Positions 15,194 through 25,284 of a stretch of 43,955 nt of DNA are shown here, piece by piece. This DNA comes from Methanocaldococcus sp. (GTDB taxonomy: Archaea > AGJL01 > Methanococci > Methanococcales > Methanocaldococcaceae). Location: assembly GCF_024490875.1 (NCBI RefSeq), contig NZ_JACCLX010000039.1, forward strand, positions 1-43,955, read 5' to 3'. The notes beneath the pieces were generated by a model. It worked only from the letters and a program-made list of their open reading frames with translations. It searched no databases and had not been told where the DNA came from. The position numbers were made by a program, and so were the translations under genes. Position 1 is the stretch's first letter. Each line of letters starts with the position of its first letter.

Positions 15194-16702
15194 ATGTTAA
15201 GTTGGGTGGAAAAGTATAGACCAAAATCTTTAAAGGAAGTTGTTGGAAATGAAAAAGTCAAAGAAAAATTAAAAGGTTGGATTGAAAGTTATTTAAAAGG
15301 AGAAAAACCAAAACCAATTTTATTAGTTGGACCTCCTGGCTGTGGAAAAACTACAATGGCTTATGCTTTGGCAAATGATTATGGCTTTGAAGTTATTGAG
15401 TTAAATGCGAGTGATAAAAGGAGTGGTTCAGTAATAAAAAAAATTGTTGGTCATGCGGCAACATCATCATCAATATTTGGGAAGAAATTTTTAATTATCT
15501 TAGATGAAGTTGATGGAATTTCAGGAAAAGAAGATGCTGGTGGAGTTTCTGAACTAATAAAAGTTATAAAGAAGGCAAAAAACCCAATAATTTTGATAGC
15601 AAATGATGCATATGCTACATCAATAAGGAATCTTTTACCTTATGTAGAGGTTGTTCAACTAAAACCGTTGAGTAAAACTGCCATATATAAAGTTTTAAAG
15701 AGGATAGCTGAAAAAGAAAAACTTGATGTGGATGATAGAACATTAAAAATGATAGCCCTAAGAGCCGCTGGGGATTTGAGAAGTGCTATAAATGATTTGG
15801 AGGCATTAGCTTTGTCTGGAGATTTAAGCTATGATGCTGTTCAAAAATTACCAGATAGAAATAGAGAGGCAAATATTTTTGATGCTCTAAGGATAATTTT
15901 AAAAACTACTAACTATGGAGTTGCTACAACTGCATTGATGAATGTTGATGAAACACCAGATGTTATAATAGAATGGATTGCCGAAAATGTTCCAAAAGAG
16001 TATGAAAAGTTGGAAGAAATAAATAGGGCTTTTGAATATTTATCTAAGGCGGATAGATATTTAGGTAGGGTGATGAGAAGACAAAATTACAGTTTTTGGA
16101 AGTATGCAACGACATTAATGACTGCTGGTGTTGCTTTATCAAAAGATGAGAAATATAGAAAATGGACGCCATACAGTTATCCGAAAATATTTAGATTACT
16201 AACCCAGACAAAGGCGGAGAGAGAAATATTAAATAAAATATTAAAGAAAATTGGAGAGAAAACCCATACTTCATCAAAGAGAGCGAGATTTGACTTACAA
16301 ATGCTAAAAGTAATTGCTAAAGAAAATCCATATATTGCCGCTGATTTAGTCGATTACTTTAATATAAATGAGGATGAGTTAAAAGTTTTAGTAGGTAATA
16401 AATTAGCATCTGAAATATTAAAAATATTGAAAGAAAAGAAAAAATTAGAAAGAAAAAAGAAAAAAGACCCAGAGAAACTTAAAGGAAATATAGAAACTCA
16501 AATAGAAAAAAAAATAGAGATTAAAAAAGATATAAATATAAAAACAGAGGAAAAAATAGATGGAGAAGATAAAACAAAAACAGAGTTAAAAGAAGAAACA
16601 AAAGAAACTTCTAAAAAATCTAAAAAAGAAAAAGAAAGTAAGAAAGAAAAAAAGAAAGAAGACAAAGGGAAACAACTAACTTTAGATGCCTTTTTAAAAT
16701 AA
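15194..16702 (+). CDS. rfcL: Replication factor C large subunit
   Basis: Clamp-loader subunit (502 aa) that, with RfcS, opens the PCNA ring and loads it on primed DNA. The AAA+ domain has Walker A GPPGCGKT (46-53), Walker B ILDEVDG (102-108) and a sensor region; the helical collar follows to about residue 400. The tail (about 405-490) is almost entirely Lys/Glu and should be unstructured. The last nine residues, QLTLDAFLK (494-502), are a PCNA-interacting peptide. The ATG follows TAGGGA. It is convergent with polB, whose product ends in nearly the same peptide. Confidence 0.97.
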   Translation: MLSWVEKYRPKSLKEVVGNEKVKEKLKGWIESYLKGEKPKPILLVGPPGCGKTTMAYALANDYGFEVIELNASDKRSGSVIKKIVGHAATSSSIFGKKFLIILDEVDGISGKEDAGGVSELIKVIKKAKNPIILIANDAYATSIRNLLPYVEVVQLKPLSKTAIYKVLKRIAEKEKLDVDDRTLKMIALRAAGDLRSAINDLEALALSGDLSYDAVQKLPDRNREANIFDALRIILKTTNYGVATTALMNVDETPDVIIEWIAENVPKEYEKLEEINRAFEYLSKADRYLGRVMRRQNYSFWKYATTLMTAGVALSKDEKYRKWTPYSYPKIFRLLTQTKAEREILNKILKKIGEKTHTSSKRARFDLQMLKVIAKENPYIAADLVDYFNINEDELKVLVGNKLASEILKILKEKKKLERKKKKDPEKLKGNIETQIEKKIEIKKDINIKTEEKIDGEDKTKTELKEETKETSKKSKKEKESKKEKKKEDKGKQLTLDAFLK

Positions 16703-16721
16703 ATTTATTTTTTTAACTATT

Positions 16722-19700
16722 TCATAGTATGAACTTATCTAATGTTAATTGAGATCCTTCTTTCTTTAACTCATTTTTTGAAACTCCTACAGCCTCCATA
16801 ATTCTCAAAACTGGTGGCAAAATTTGGTTATCTATATAATAATTTACATCTACATCATCAATATCTACTTCTTCTGGAAGTTTTGCTCTCTCACTTATAG
16901 ATTTAGATCCTTTAACTATTATATATCCAATAATGTCTCCAACTTTAATTTTCTTTCCTTCTCTCATCAATTTCTTAGCAATTTCAACATGTGGGGCAGT
17001 GGTTTTATACTCTCTGGGATCTTTTGTTAGTTGAGTATAAATTATTAAATCCTCTTTTTTTATTTTTCCTTCTCTTAAATTTTTAATAACATCTTGAATT
17101 ATTTTTTTTGCTTTCTCTATATTACCTTCAACTAATAATGCCTCTAAAACCTTTTTTTGAGTTATCTTTGCTATTTTAGACCAATCTCTTCTAATATATT
17201 CAAGACCTTTAATTGTAATTTTCCCATTCTCATCAATTAGGGCGTATTTCTTTTTAGTAACAAAGATACCTCTTTTAAAGTAGCCCTCAAATTCTAACTC
17301 CATAGTTCCAGGCAGTTTTGAGTTTATATATTCAATAAATTCCAATGCTTTTTTTATTAACTCATCTTTGCTAATTTTTTCTTTCCAAATTGCATAGAAT
17401 CCATCAGTATTATGAACTAAAATTCCATTTGCAAAGAATCTATGTGATTCCTCAACTTCAATATCATAGACATAGTCATTGTAGTCAATTTCTTCTACTT
17501 TTTTAACATTAACTAAATCAAAATCAAAGAAAGTTGATTTATATCTACTGTTTGGTTTTAAATGGTCTATAAGTTTTTTCTGTTTCCTCTCAATTAAAAA
17601 ACCTATTCTTTTAGCGAATAACCACTTATTTTTAATGAATATATACATTGAATATGTTCCACTATCTTTAAATATGGAGTGAGAAATTCCTACAAGCCAT
17701 AGGAGTTTCCTTATACTTTTTAACAGTTCCTCATTAATACATGTTAGCATAACTTCTGGATATCCTCTTTTTATTATTACACTACCATCTGCACTGAAAA
17801 AACCCCTTAAAAACGCTTCAATATATTTTCTTCTTAATTTGTATAAAAACTTTGGAATTATCTTTCTGTCATTCTCATCTTTAAATACTCTCATAAACTT
17901 TACTAACTTCTTGCTCAAAATTTTAACATCTCCCTTTCTATTTACATAGTAATATGTAATAACTCCTGCCTTTTTAAGAGGTTCTAATATTTTATTAACT
18001 ATTTCATCTCTATCAAGTCCTGCTGACAAATGTAAGTAATATTTTGCAATATTTGTATAATCTTCCCAACTACCCTCTCCTATTAATAATCCAATTAATT
18101 CCCAAAACTTAACTCCTATATTTATAGCAAAATCACTATCTTTTATTAAAGTTCCATTTAGAGTTATTAAAGACTTTACAGTTTTTCCGATTTCACAAGG
18201 CTTAATTTCTATAAACCTTTCTCCAATTTTTTTCACTTTTTTTATAGATTTTGTATTTAAGTAGCCAATTAGTGAATGGTCTTCGGTAACATCTATATAC
18301 CAACTATTTGTAATCCATACTCTATACATCTTTTTTCTTGCTAAATGTCTCATAATATATGGAATTTTTTTCCAAACTAATTTACCATTATCATCTAATG
18401 TTAGTGCCTCAACATCTTGTAGAGTGCAATATTCTTTATCACCAAGTTTATATTCAACTTTCTTGAATAAATCTTTAATTTTTGTAAATTTTATTTCCCC
18501 TTTTTCTCTAATTATTATTTCTGTATTTCCAGAAACACTGTCCGCATAGATTACTTTAAATCCAAATTTTTCAGCCTCTTCTATTGTTTGTTGTATATAC
18601 TTCCTACCTAAGTATGTAACAATTTCTGCACATTCCTTACTGTAAAATCTTGCTCTTGGATATGCTAAATAACCATAATGGCTATTGTGAGCATATATAT
18701 TATTAACTAAAAAGTTTTCATTTTCTTCTACACTTAAATCATAAACATAGCCGTTATATTCAAACTCTTCAATACTTTTAACTTTATCGAGCATTAAATC
18801 TTTATCAAATAGATAGTTGCGTGTATTTGAAGGGATTACAGTTAATTTATAACCTTTATTTTTAACTGGTGTGAATCTTGTAGGAATTCCCACTAAGTTG
18901 AACAATAACATTAATTGATATAAATATTCTTCATCCTTAGCCATAAATGTTAATGGCTCTTTAAATTTGTTTTTCTTTGCTATAATGAAGCCCTCTATAA
19001 AACTTCTTATAACACTTTCTTTAGCAAAAAATAACTCTTCTGGAATGCGTTTTTTAGTATCTTTTCCTTTATCTCCAAATTTAAAGATATACTTTAACAA
19101 TAGATAAACTATCTTTTTTTCCATCCTCACTTTATCCTTAGAGATACTACCAGAACCAAAAACTTCCCTAAATATCTCTAAAACCTTCTCTTGATGCTCA
19201 GGAATTGATTTATAAACTGCCACTTCGTAAATAATGTAGTCATCTTGTACAATCTTGGATAATACTCCCCTTGGAACGAAAACTCCTAAAAACTTTGCCA
19301 ACTTTTCATCTAACTTTAAAATTGCATCTAACTTTTCAGAGTATGCTCCAATTTCACAATCTTCAAATTCTTTATCAGGCAATTTTAATACGAAATCCTT
19401 TATTTTTAAATATGGGATACTGCAAAAATTCTTTTTAAAATTCCCATATTTTAAAAATGTCTCAACATACTTTTTATAAATGGCAAATTTCTTTTTATTT
19501 GATATATTAACAGTTATCTTATTTATTTTTGAATATTTTTTAAATGTAATTAAGTTAAGTTCGTTTAAATATTCTAAACTGTCAGTAAATCCTTTATCAA
19601 ACTCTTTATTTTCTATACTTTCAATAGTTTTCAATAATTTAACGAAAAACTCCTTATTTTTGTATTTTCTTATATGAATATTTTTAATCTCTTCTTCATC

Positions 19701-21653
19701 AGCATTAACTAATCCTTTTGGAATATTTATATATATCTCTTTATTGGCAGATTTTAATTTTTTTGGAACCACAATTAAATCTCCAACCTTTATTTCGTTA
19801 CCTTTAATGCATACAATTCTTCCATTTTCATATTTAAATAAACTATGACCTTCAGTTATTTTTATCGTTCTTCCAGATCTCAACCTTATTTTATATGCCT
19901 TCCCAGAGTATTTATGCCTTATTAATCCTTTAACTTTGTTTATAGAACTTTCTTTACTTTCTATATTAAAGGAGAATGTTTTTAAGTTTATAGTTGATAA
20001 ATTCAGGATTTCACTATCTCCACTGACTTTAATTTTACTTCCATATCTTTCCATTAATTTATCAATATATTCCCCTATCTTTACCACTTTACATTTCTCA
20101 TCATTTTCTATAATAGTTAAATATTCATCTGGTAAGATACTATTAGCCAAAATCTTTAAAGATTGTTGCTCATAATTTAGTAATTTATATTCCTCATCTT
20201 CTTTATTTAGTTGTTTCATTTTTTTCTTAATATTTATTCTTCTCTCAATTAAATTTCTCAATGTTTTTGGAATTAAACCCTCTCTTTTTTTACAGAACCA
20301 ATGTCCTAATATTTTTTCACTTTCATCTTTACAACATTCACAGTCCAATGTATCTGGGCTTATATTATAGGAAATTATTATAGATGGATACAAACTTCTG
20401 AAGTCCAATGATATTATATCCTCAAATATTCCCTTTTCTGGGCTTTTAACATATCCTCCTTCATATGTAGTTAATAAACGCCTTCTATATTCTTCATCAT
20501 CTGGCTTGTTCGGAACTATCATATTTTCCTTAAATGCATTTTTCATTAGTAAATATTCAACCATCTGCCCAGAAGTCATTCTTGTAATCTCAAATGGTGT
20601 CTGATTAACAATTCTTGAAAACATCACTTCTAAAGGGAAGAAATAATTTCCTACTTTGTATGTATATTTAGCGTCTTGTAAGGAATATTCAACTAGAGTT
20701 TTATCATTATTTATCCAATAATTTGCAATATCTTTGTGCGAAATCTTCAACTTTTTAATTCCAAATAGATTATAGACAACATCTTCCAATGTGTATTTTG
20801 TTAATTTTAACAATCTTCTTGAAATTGGATATAAATCAATATGAACTCTTCCTGGAATATAACTTCTATATTCCATTCCCCCTCTTTTTATTTTTATTTC
20901 TTCATTTTCCTTTCCCAACTCAACTTTTATGTTGTATAATTTAGCCCTCTCTTTTAAGTAAGGAAAGTCAAAGTTATCTCCATTGTAAGTGTAGATAATA
21001 TCATACTGCCTCAATGTTTCAATTATTTTTTTAATTAACATTTTTTCATTTTCAACGACTTCAATATTTGGATGATCAAATTCTTTATAGGTAATAACTT
21101 TTCTTCCATTTTCGTCCCAAAAACTTGCCATTAATATTGAGTCTCTTTCTGGGTCTGGCTCGGTATCTCTATTATAAACTTCAATATCAAAAGATACTGC
21201 CTTTAATTTAGGAATCTCTCTACTTACTGGTTTATTATTTTCAAAATCCCAATATGTCATAGGAATAATATCTTTATCAATTAAATATCTCTTAGCAAAA
21301 GGAATATCATGCTCGTAAATTTCTTTAACAATTGGACATTCTCTAACTTTTCTAAGTTTCGGAACTTTTTGTGGATGAGTGGCAATAATTTTTAAAATTT
21401 CTTTTTCTTTTTTAAATATCTTTTTTTTAACTACTTTAAAATCTTCAACAAATTTTAACAAATCATTTTTTAAAAGAAAATCTTTTATTGTCTCAATATC
21501 TTCATAATCTATCTTATCTTTATTCAACTCAACATAAAAGTATGGTTTAAAATCTCTATCCTTTAATATAGAGTTAGTTAGATAAAGGTAAATTATGGCT
21601 TTATCATCAACGGTCTTGTATGTATTGTCTATTAATGCCTCTATTTTTTCCAT
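16722..21653 (-). CDS. polB: Family B DNA polymerase, precursor with two inteins
   Basis: Replicative/repair polymerase; 1643-aa precursor from ATG 21653, or 780 aa after loss of inteins of 486 and 377 aa. Numbering here counts from an in-frame ATG 22 codons upstream. The exonuclease motifs are SFDIEVYN (176-183), TYNGDNFDFPY (244-254) and YSLQDAKYTY (345-354). Polymerase motif A is DFRSLYPS (439-446), motif B KILAN-SHYGY is split by intein 1, and motif C YAD-TDGFY is split by intein 2; KKKYAL follows. The last residues QLTLDKFIL form a PCNA-binding peptide. ATG 21653 was chosen because GGGG lies six bases upstream and the polymerase N-terminus MEKIEALIDN starts there; the upstream extension is hydrophobic and unlike the family. 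Confidence 0.95.
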   Translation of the reverse strand: MEKIEALIDNTYKTVDDKAIIYLYLTNSILKDRDFKPYFYVELNKDKIDYEDIETIKDFLLKNDLLKFVEDFKVVKKKIFKKEKEILKIIATHPQKVPKLRKVRECPIVKEIYEHDIPFAKRYLIDKDIIPMTYWDFENNKPVSREIPKLKAVSFDIEVYNRDTEPDPERDSILMASFWDENGRKVITYKEFDHPNIEVVENEKMLIKKIIETLRQYDIIYTYNGDNFDFPYLKERAKLYNIKVELGKENEEIKIKRGGMEYRSYIPGRVHIDLYPISRRLLKLTKYTLEDVVYNLFGIKKLKISHKDIANYWINNDKTLVEYSLQDAKYTYKVGNYFFPLEVMFSRIVNQTPFEITRMTSGQMVEYLLMKNAFKENMIVPNKPDDEEYRRRLLTTYEGGYVKSPEKGIFEDIISLDFRSLYPSIIISYNISPDTLDCECCKDESEKILGHWFCKKREGLIPKTLRNLIERRINIKKKMKQLNKEDEEYKLLNYEQQSLKILANSILPDEYLTIIENDEKCKVVKIGEYIDKLMERYGSKIKVSGDSEILNLSTINLKTFSFNIESKESSINKVKGLIRHKYSGKAYKIRLRSGRTIKITEGHSLFKYENGRIVCIKGNEIKVGDLIVVPKKLKSANKEIYINIPKGLVNADEEEIKNIHIRKYKNKEFFVKLLKTIESIENKEFDKGFTDSLEYLNELNLITFKKYSKINKITVNISNKKKFAIYKKYVETFLKYGNFKKNFCSIPYLKIKDFVLKLPDKEFEDCEIGAYSEKLDAILKLDEKLAKFLGVFVPRGVLSKIVQDDYIIYEVAVYKSIPEHQEKVLEIFREVFGSGSISKDKVRMEKKIVYLLLKYIFKFGDKGKDTKKRIPEELFFAKESVIRSFIEGFIIAKKNKFKEPLTFMAKDEEYLYQLMLLFNLVGIPTRFTPVKNKGYKLTVIPSNTRNYLFDKDLMLDKVKSIEEFEYNGYVYDLSVEENENFLVNNIYAHNSHYGYLAYPRARFYSKECAEIVTYLGRKYIQQTIEEAEKFGFKVIYADSVSGNTEIIIREKGEIKFTKIKDLFKKVEYKLGDKEYCTLQDVEALTLDDNGKLVWKKIPYIMRHLARKKMYRVWITNSWYIDVTEDHSLIGYLNTKSIKKVKKIGERFIEIKPCEIGKTVKSLITLNGTLIKDSDFAINIGVKFWELIGLLIGEGSWEDYTNIAKYYLHLSAGLDRDEIVNKILEPLKKAGVITYYYVNRKGDVKILSKKLVKFMRVFKDENDRKIIPKFLYKLRRKYIEAFLRGFFSADGSVIIKRGYPEVMLTCINEELLKSIRKLLWLVGISHSIFKDSGTYSMYIFIKNKWLFAKRIGFLIERKQKKLIDHLKPNSRYKSTFFDFDLVNVKKVEEIDYNDYVYDIEVEESHRFFANGILVHNTDGFYAIWKEKISKDELIKKALEFIEYINSKLPGTMELEFEGYFKRGIFVTKKKYALIDENGKITIKGLEYIRRDWSKIAKITQKKVLEALLVEGNIEKAKKIIQDVIKNLREGKIKKEDLIIYTQLTKDPREYKTTAPHVEIAKKLMREGKKIKVGDIIGYIIVKGSKSISERAKLPEEVDIDDVDVNYYIDNQILPPVLRIMEAVGVSKNELKKEGSQLTLDKFIL
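17409..18539 (-). other. Intein 2 in PolB (pol-c site), endonuclease apparently intact
   Basis: A 377-aa intein inserted in the catalytic YAD-TDGF motif. It runs from Ser (SVSGNTEIII) to Asn (ILVHN), followed by extein Thr. The splicing blocks TEDHSLIGY and YVYDIEVEESHRFFANG are complete. The LAGLIDADG blocks keep their acidic residues (LLIGEGSWED and LRGFFSADGSV), so the homing endonuclease may be active. It closely resembles the T. litoralis intein containing PI-TliI. Confidence 0.92.
18684..20141 (-). other. Intein 1 in PolB (pol-b site), endonuclease decayed
   Basis: A 486-aa intein from Ser (S-ILPDEYL) to Asn (YAHN), before the extein residue Ser of SHYGY. The splicing blocks are intact: the N-terminal Ser, TEGHSLF (block B), YVYDLSVEENENFL (block F) and terminal His-Asn. 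This is the site of the Thermococcus litoralis polymerase intein that also begins SILP. The LAGLIDADG blocks are damaged: LGVFVPRG, where relatives have LGYYVSEG, and FIEGFIIAKKN, where relatives have LEGYFIGDGD. Both catalytic acidic residues are missing. Confidence 0.9.
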
Positions 21654-21752
21654 AACCATCCCCACTTTGTATATTTTTAAGTAAAATTTAAACAATAGGA
21701 GATTTATTTTTATCTTCATTAAATATGTTTAATACTCAAAACTATGAACCAT

Positions 21753-23618
21753 TTAATTTTCCCATATAATTTCTCCACAATTTTCTGGCTTTTCAAATGG
21801 CAATTTAACTTTTTTTAAACCTTCAATAAATTTCTTTACATCTTCATCATTAAACCTTTCCTTTCTAATTAAAAAATCATAATGCTCATCTGCTAACTTT
21901 ATAAATCCTAATCCATACTGTTCTGCAACTGTCTTTATCCCTAATCCAATATCTGCCTTTTTCATAGCCACTGCTGTTGCCACTGCTGAATGAGTTTTTG
22001 CCTCTATGTTGTATCCTTTAATCTCTTTTGGATTAATTTTATTTTCTTTTAAAAACTTATCAAACAATATCCTTGTCCCAGAACCTTTATTTCTATTTAT
22101 AAACTCCAAATTATATATATTTTTCAAAATGTCCTCAATAGTTTTAAAGTTGAATTCTTTCCTAAACATAAAACCCTGCTCTCTAATATACCCCCTAACC
22201 AAAACTGCATCTTTAATTTTATATCTCTCTAAGAATGGAATATTATATTCGTTGGTTTTCTCATCCAACAGATGAATTCCTGAAATATCTGACTCTCCTC
22301 TTTTTATTGCCAACAATCCTCCTAAGGAACCAACATTTATTGTCTTTGCCAATAAATTAGTTTCTTTTAAAATTAAGTCAATTCCTATACAGTGACTACC
22401 AATTATATTCAATCCAACTTTAACATCTCCAAATAAATATACATTAACTTCTTCATTCTCTAAGATTTCTTTATTCTCCTCTACAACAATGTATCCATCC
22501 GCCTCTGATAGAGATGTTATTGCTCCACTACCCTTAGTTATAGGATATGCTGAATATCCATTTTTATGCTTAACTAAAATAACTGGTAAGTATTCAACTC
22601 TACCCATAGCAGACATGTATCTTAAAGGAAACTTCGCCTTTACAACATTTTTTTTGTCACCAAAGAGAACATCAAATATTGTTAAGCAAGATGTAGGATA
22701 TCCTGGCAATCCGACAATTAATTTATTATCAATTTTTCCAATTATTGTTGGCTTTCCCGGTTTTATCTTTATTCCGTGAATTAAAATCTCTCCACCTAAT
22801 TCTTTAATAGCAGTTTCAGTTAAATCTCCAACTCCTGCTGAAGTTCCCCCACTCAATAAAATTATGTCGCATTTTTTTAATGCCTTTTTAATTTTTTCTT
22901 TTAAATCTTCTACATCATCCTTAGATATTCCAAAAAATTCAAAATCATATCCAAGATTTTTTATATATGATGCCAATGTATATGTATTGATATCATAAAT
23001 TTTTCCAAATTTTAAAGGTTCTCCTGGACTTATAAGTTCGTTGCCAGTTGAGATAATTCCAAATTTTAATTTTTTATAAACTTTAACTTTGTTTCTACCA
23101 ATTGCCGCTAAAACTCCTATATCTCTTGGAGTCAATTTAGTGTTTTTTCTTAAAACTAATTCACCAGTCATTATATCTGAGCCAGTGAATTGAATATTTT
23201 CCATAGGAGGGACTGCCTTATATATTAAAACTTTGTTATCTTTTTTTTCTGTGTATTCAACCATTACAACTGCATTAGAACCCTTTGGAATTACAGCCCC
23301 AGTTGCTATTTCTACACATTCTCCATTATTTATTTTTAGGTCTTTAATTTCTCCTGCCTTTAATGAGCCAATTATTTTCAATTCTATTGGATTATTTTCA
23401 TCTGCCTCATAGGTGTCTTCTGCCTTAACTGCATATCCATCCATCTTTGCTCTATCGTAAGGTGGAATATCAACATCTGAAAATACATCTTCAGCCAAAA
23501 CTCTACCAATGGCGTTAAATAAATTAACCTCTTCAATCTCATTTTTTAATTTATCTATATAATTATTTACTATAAATTTTGCTTTATTAATACTATGTAA
23601 TTTTAAATATCTTCTCAT
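21753..23618 (-). CDS. moeA: MoeA-like molybdopterin protein fused to a PBP-like domain
   Basis: A 621-aa protein. Residues 1-400 are MoeA (molybdenum or tungsten insertion into molybdopterin-AMP): [10 protein letters not shown] (59-68), FTGSDI (144-149), [11 protein letters not shown] (255-265) and GLPGYPTS (303-310). Residues about 405-621 form a second domain ([43 protein letters not shown]) like the periplasmic-binding-like domain of molybdate-responsive and ModE/LysR-type proteins, probably a metal-oxyanion sensor or donor. This fusion is known from methanogens. It serves formylmethanofuran dehydrogenase and other Mo/W enzymes. The ATG follows GGAGGGA, one base after the cofC stop, so the genes are translationally coupled. 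Confidence 0.93.
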   Translation of the reverse strand: MRRYLKLHSINKAKFIVNNYIDKLKNEIEEVNLFNAIGRVLAEDVFSDVDIPPYDRAKMDGYAVKAEDTYEADENNPIELKIIGSLKAGEIKDLKINNGECVEIATGAVIPKGSNAVVMVEYTEKKDNKVLIYKAVPPMENIQFTGSDIMTGELVLRKNTKLTPRDIGVLAAIGRNKVKVYKKLKFGIISTGNELISPGEPLKFGKIYDINTYTLASYIKNLGYDFEFFGISKDDVEDLKEKIKKALKKCDIILLSGGTSAGVGDLTETAIKELGGEILIHGIKIKPGKPTIIGKIDNKLIVGLPGYPTSCLTIFDVLFGDKKNVVKAKFPLRYMSAMGRVEYLPVILVKHKNGYSAYPITKGSGAITSLSEADGYIVVEENKEILENEEVNVYLFGDVKVGLNIIGSHCIGIDLILKETNLLAKTINVGSLGGLLAIKRGESDISGIHLLDEKTNEYNIPFLERYKIKDAVLVRGYIREQGFMFRKEFNFKTIEDILKNIYNLEFINRNKGSGTRILFDKFLKENKINPKEIKGYNIEAKTHSAVATAVAMKKADIGLGIKTVAEQYGLGFIKLADEHYDFLIRKERFNDEDVKKFIEGLKKVKLPFEKPENCGEIIWEN

Positions 23619-23619
23619 T

Positions 23620-24276
23620 TTACTCCCTCCTTATTATAAATCTACCAGCAGATGAATGCTTTGGCTCCACAGTAATCCCTAAACTCTCTAAATATTTTTT
23701 TGTAAAAGAGGAATCTCCGTGTATAAATATCTCCCCCAAATCTTCTGGAGTATTAATATCAACTGAAATTAAAAAAGAGTCATAAATATAATATTTTAAA
23801 TTTCTCTTTTTTGCCTCTTCTAAGTGTTTTAAAAAGCTAAAACCCTCATATTTTATTTCAATCAAATTCTTCGATTTTAAATATAATAAATTAGTTCCTC
23901 CTCCTCTTGATGGGGCAATAATTAAGTCATAATGTTTAGATAGATTTAATATATCTTCAATATGCTTTTTATTAATTAAAGGAACATCTGCGGGAATAAT
24001 AATAATTTCCTCATCGTCTATTTCTTTAAATGCCTGCTTTATAGCGTTATTTAATCCATTATATTTTTCTTTTATAATTTGGGCGTTTAACTCATTTTTA
24101 GCAAAATTTAGTACTTCCTTATCTTTACTAACAACCACTATATCTAAACCTTCTAAGGCTTTTTTAATGTCTTTAAGCATATTAAATAATAAGTTTTTTC
24201 TCTCTTCGTCATTTAAAAATTCTGATAGTCTGGTTTTTAAAGAGTTTATTGGAGATATTGGAATTATAACTTTCAT
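23620..24276 (-). CDS. cofC: 2-phospho-L-lactate guanylyltransferase CofC
   Basis: Activates 2-phospho-L-lactate with GTP, supplying the substrate for CofD in coenzyme F420 synthesis; cytoplasmic. The 218-aa nucleotidyltransferase fold begins with the modified loop [19 protein letters not shown] and has the metal-binding IIPADVPLI (Asp) and SRGGGTNLL segments typical of CofC. It starts at ATG 24276 after GAGGGAGAT. The gene lies in a tight minus-strand run (radical SAM, zinc ribbon, beta-lactamase fold, cofC, moeA-like). F420 is the reductant used by Fsr, encoded 20 kb away. Confidence 0.93.
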   Translation of the reverse strand: MKVIIPISPINSLKTRLSEFLNDEERKNLLFNMLKDIKKALEGLDIVVVSKDKEVLNFAKNELNAQIIKEKYNGLNNAIKQAFKEIDDEEIIIIPADVPLINKKHIEDILNLSKHYDLIIAPSRGGGTNLLYLKSKNLIEIKYEGFSFLKHLEEAKKRNLKYYIYDSFLISVDINTPEDLGEIFIHGDSSFTKKYLESLGITVEPKHSSAGRFIIRRE

Positions 24277-24288
24277 TATTATCTCCCT

Positions 24289-24912
24289 CTACAAAAATAA
24301 CTTAGCATAACTAAAAGCCATTCTATCTCCTACATCTCCATGTCCAGGATATATCTTATCTATATTTCTCTCATACGCTATTCTTTCCAACTTATTTATA
24401 GAATCTCTCAACTCTATAATATTTCCAGTAGGTAAATCCCATCTTCCTACGCCATAAGAAAAAATAGTATCTCCAGTTATTAAACTATCTTTGTATATTA
24501 TTGAAATTGAGCCATAGGTATGTCCCGGTGTTCTTATAACTTCTAAATCATATTTTTTTAATTCTTCCTCAATTTCTGATAGTGGAATTATCTCCTTTGG
24601 AGGTTTAAGGTCTCTTTCAAATAAAGATGAAACTGTAACTTTATCTCCACTTTTTAAATGTTTAACTTCTTTATCCTCTATAACTGTTGGGCAGTTAAAA
24701 TATTCCTCAACTAAGTAATTTGCAGATGTATGGTCATAATGACAGTGAGTATTTATAATTAAGTCAATATCTTTTATGCCATATCTTTTCAATTCATCCA
24801 TTAATATGCTAAAATTTTCTTCGATTCCTGGATCTATAAGAATATTTTTATTTTTAGTTTTTATTAAGTAAGAATTTGAACTGTATCCATATCCATTAAG
24901 TTTTAAAATCAC
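24289..24912 (-). CDS. Metallo-beta-lactamase fold hydrolase (glyoxalase II-like)
   Basis: A 207-aa protein with the complete binuclear metal site of the fold: HCHYDH (56-61), a later His in TPGHTYGS, Asp in LITGDTIF, and His in YPGHGD. The GVGRWDLPTGN loop resembles hydroxyacylglutathione hydrolase-type enzymes, but methanogens lack glutathione, so the natural thioester or ester is unknown. It starts with GTG 24912, backed by GGTGGGA; the overlapping ATG is followed directly by a stop in its own frame. It sits 12 bases upstream of cofC in the same operon. Confidence 0.88.
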   Translation of the reverse strand: MILKLNGYGYSSNSYLIKTKNKNILIDPGIEENFSILMDELKRYGIKDIDLIINTHCHYDHTSANYLVEEYFNCPTVIEDKEVKHLKSGDKVTVSSLFERDLKPPKEIIPLSEIEEELKKYDLEVIRTPGHTYGSISIIYKDSLITGDTIFSYGVGRWDLPTGNIIELRDSINKLERIAYERNIDKIYPGHGDVGDRMAFSYAKLFL

Positions 24913-24927
24913 ATTCCCACCAAATGG

Positions 24928-25284
24928 TTATTTAATTTTCTTAAGGATTTTAATCAAAATATATAAAGTTTCTGCGATTTCTTTAATTCTATTAATTTCA
25001 TTTTCATTTTTTAATTTCTCTCCCAAGTAATTTATTTTTTCTTTTATTATTTCTTCAATATTTACTTCTACTTTTTTATCCTCTTTATCTTTTTGAGTAG
25101 TTAATTCTTTTTCTTTATCCTTAGTTTTTATCTCTTCCTCTTTAATCCTTTCACATACAGGGCAGTATATTTTCCCATTCTTTTCAAATAGAGGATAACC
25201 ACATTTTTGACAATGTTTTGATAGCATTTTACTACCTTTCAATAATTCATTTGATAAGATTTTTATAAATTCATCTTCTTCCAT
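24928..25284 (-). CDS. Zinc-ribbon protein of the autoantigen p27 family
   Basis: A 118-aa protein. Residues 15-46 form a zinc ribbon (Cys25, 28, 41, 44: CQKCGYPLF, YCPVC), the pattern of the Sjogren's syndrome/scleroderma autoantigen 1 family found across archaea and eukaryotes. The remainder is a highly charged linker and a C-terminal helix. Its role is unknown; nucleic-acid or protein binding is likely. ATG 25284 is chosen since GGTGAAA precedes it; an in-frame TTG four codons upstream lies before that site. Its start overlaps the end of the radical SAM gene by 14 bases. Confidence 0.82.
   Translation of the reverse strand: MEEDEFIKILSNELLKGSKMLSKHCQKCGYPLFEKNGKIYCPVCERIKEEEIKTKDKEKELTTQKDKEDKKVEVNIEEIIKEKINYLGEKLKNENEINRIKEIAETLYILIKILKKIK

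Noticed and set aside
21654-21719. 22-codon N-terminal extension of DNA polymerase B
   Set aside because: It is a hydrophobic Lys/Leu/Ile stretch with no ribosome binding site and no place in the polymerase fold; the ATG at 21653 follows a GGGG site.
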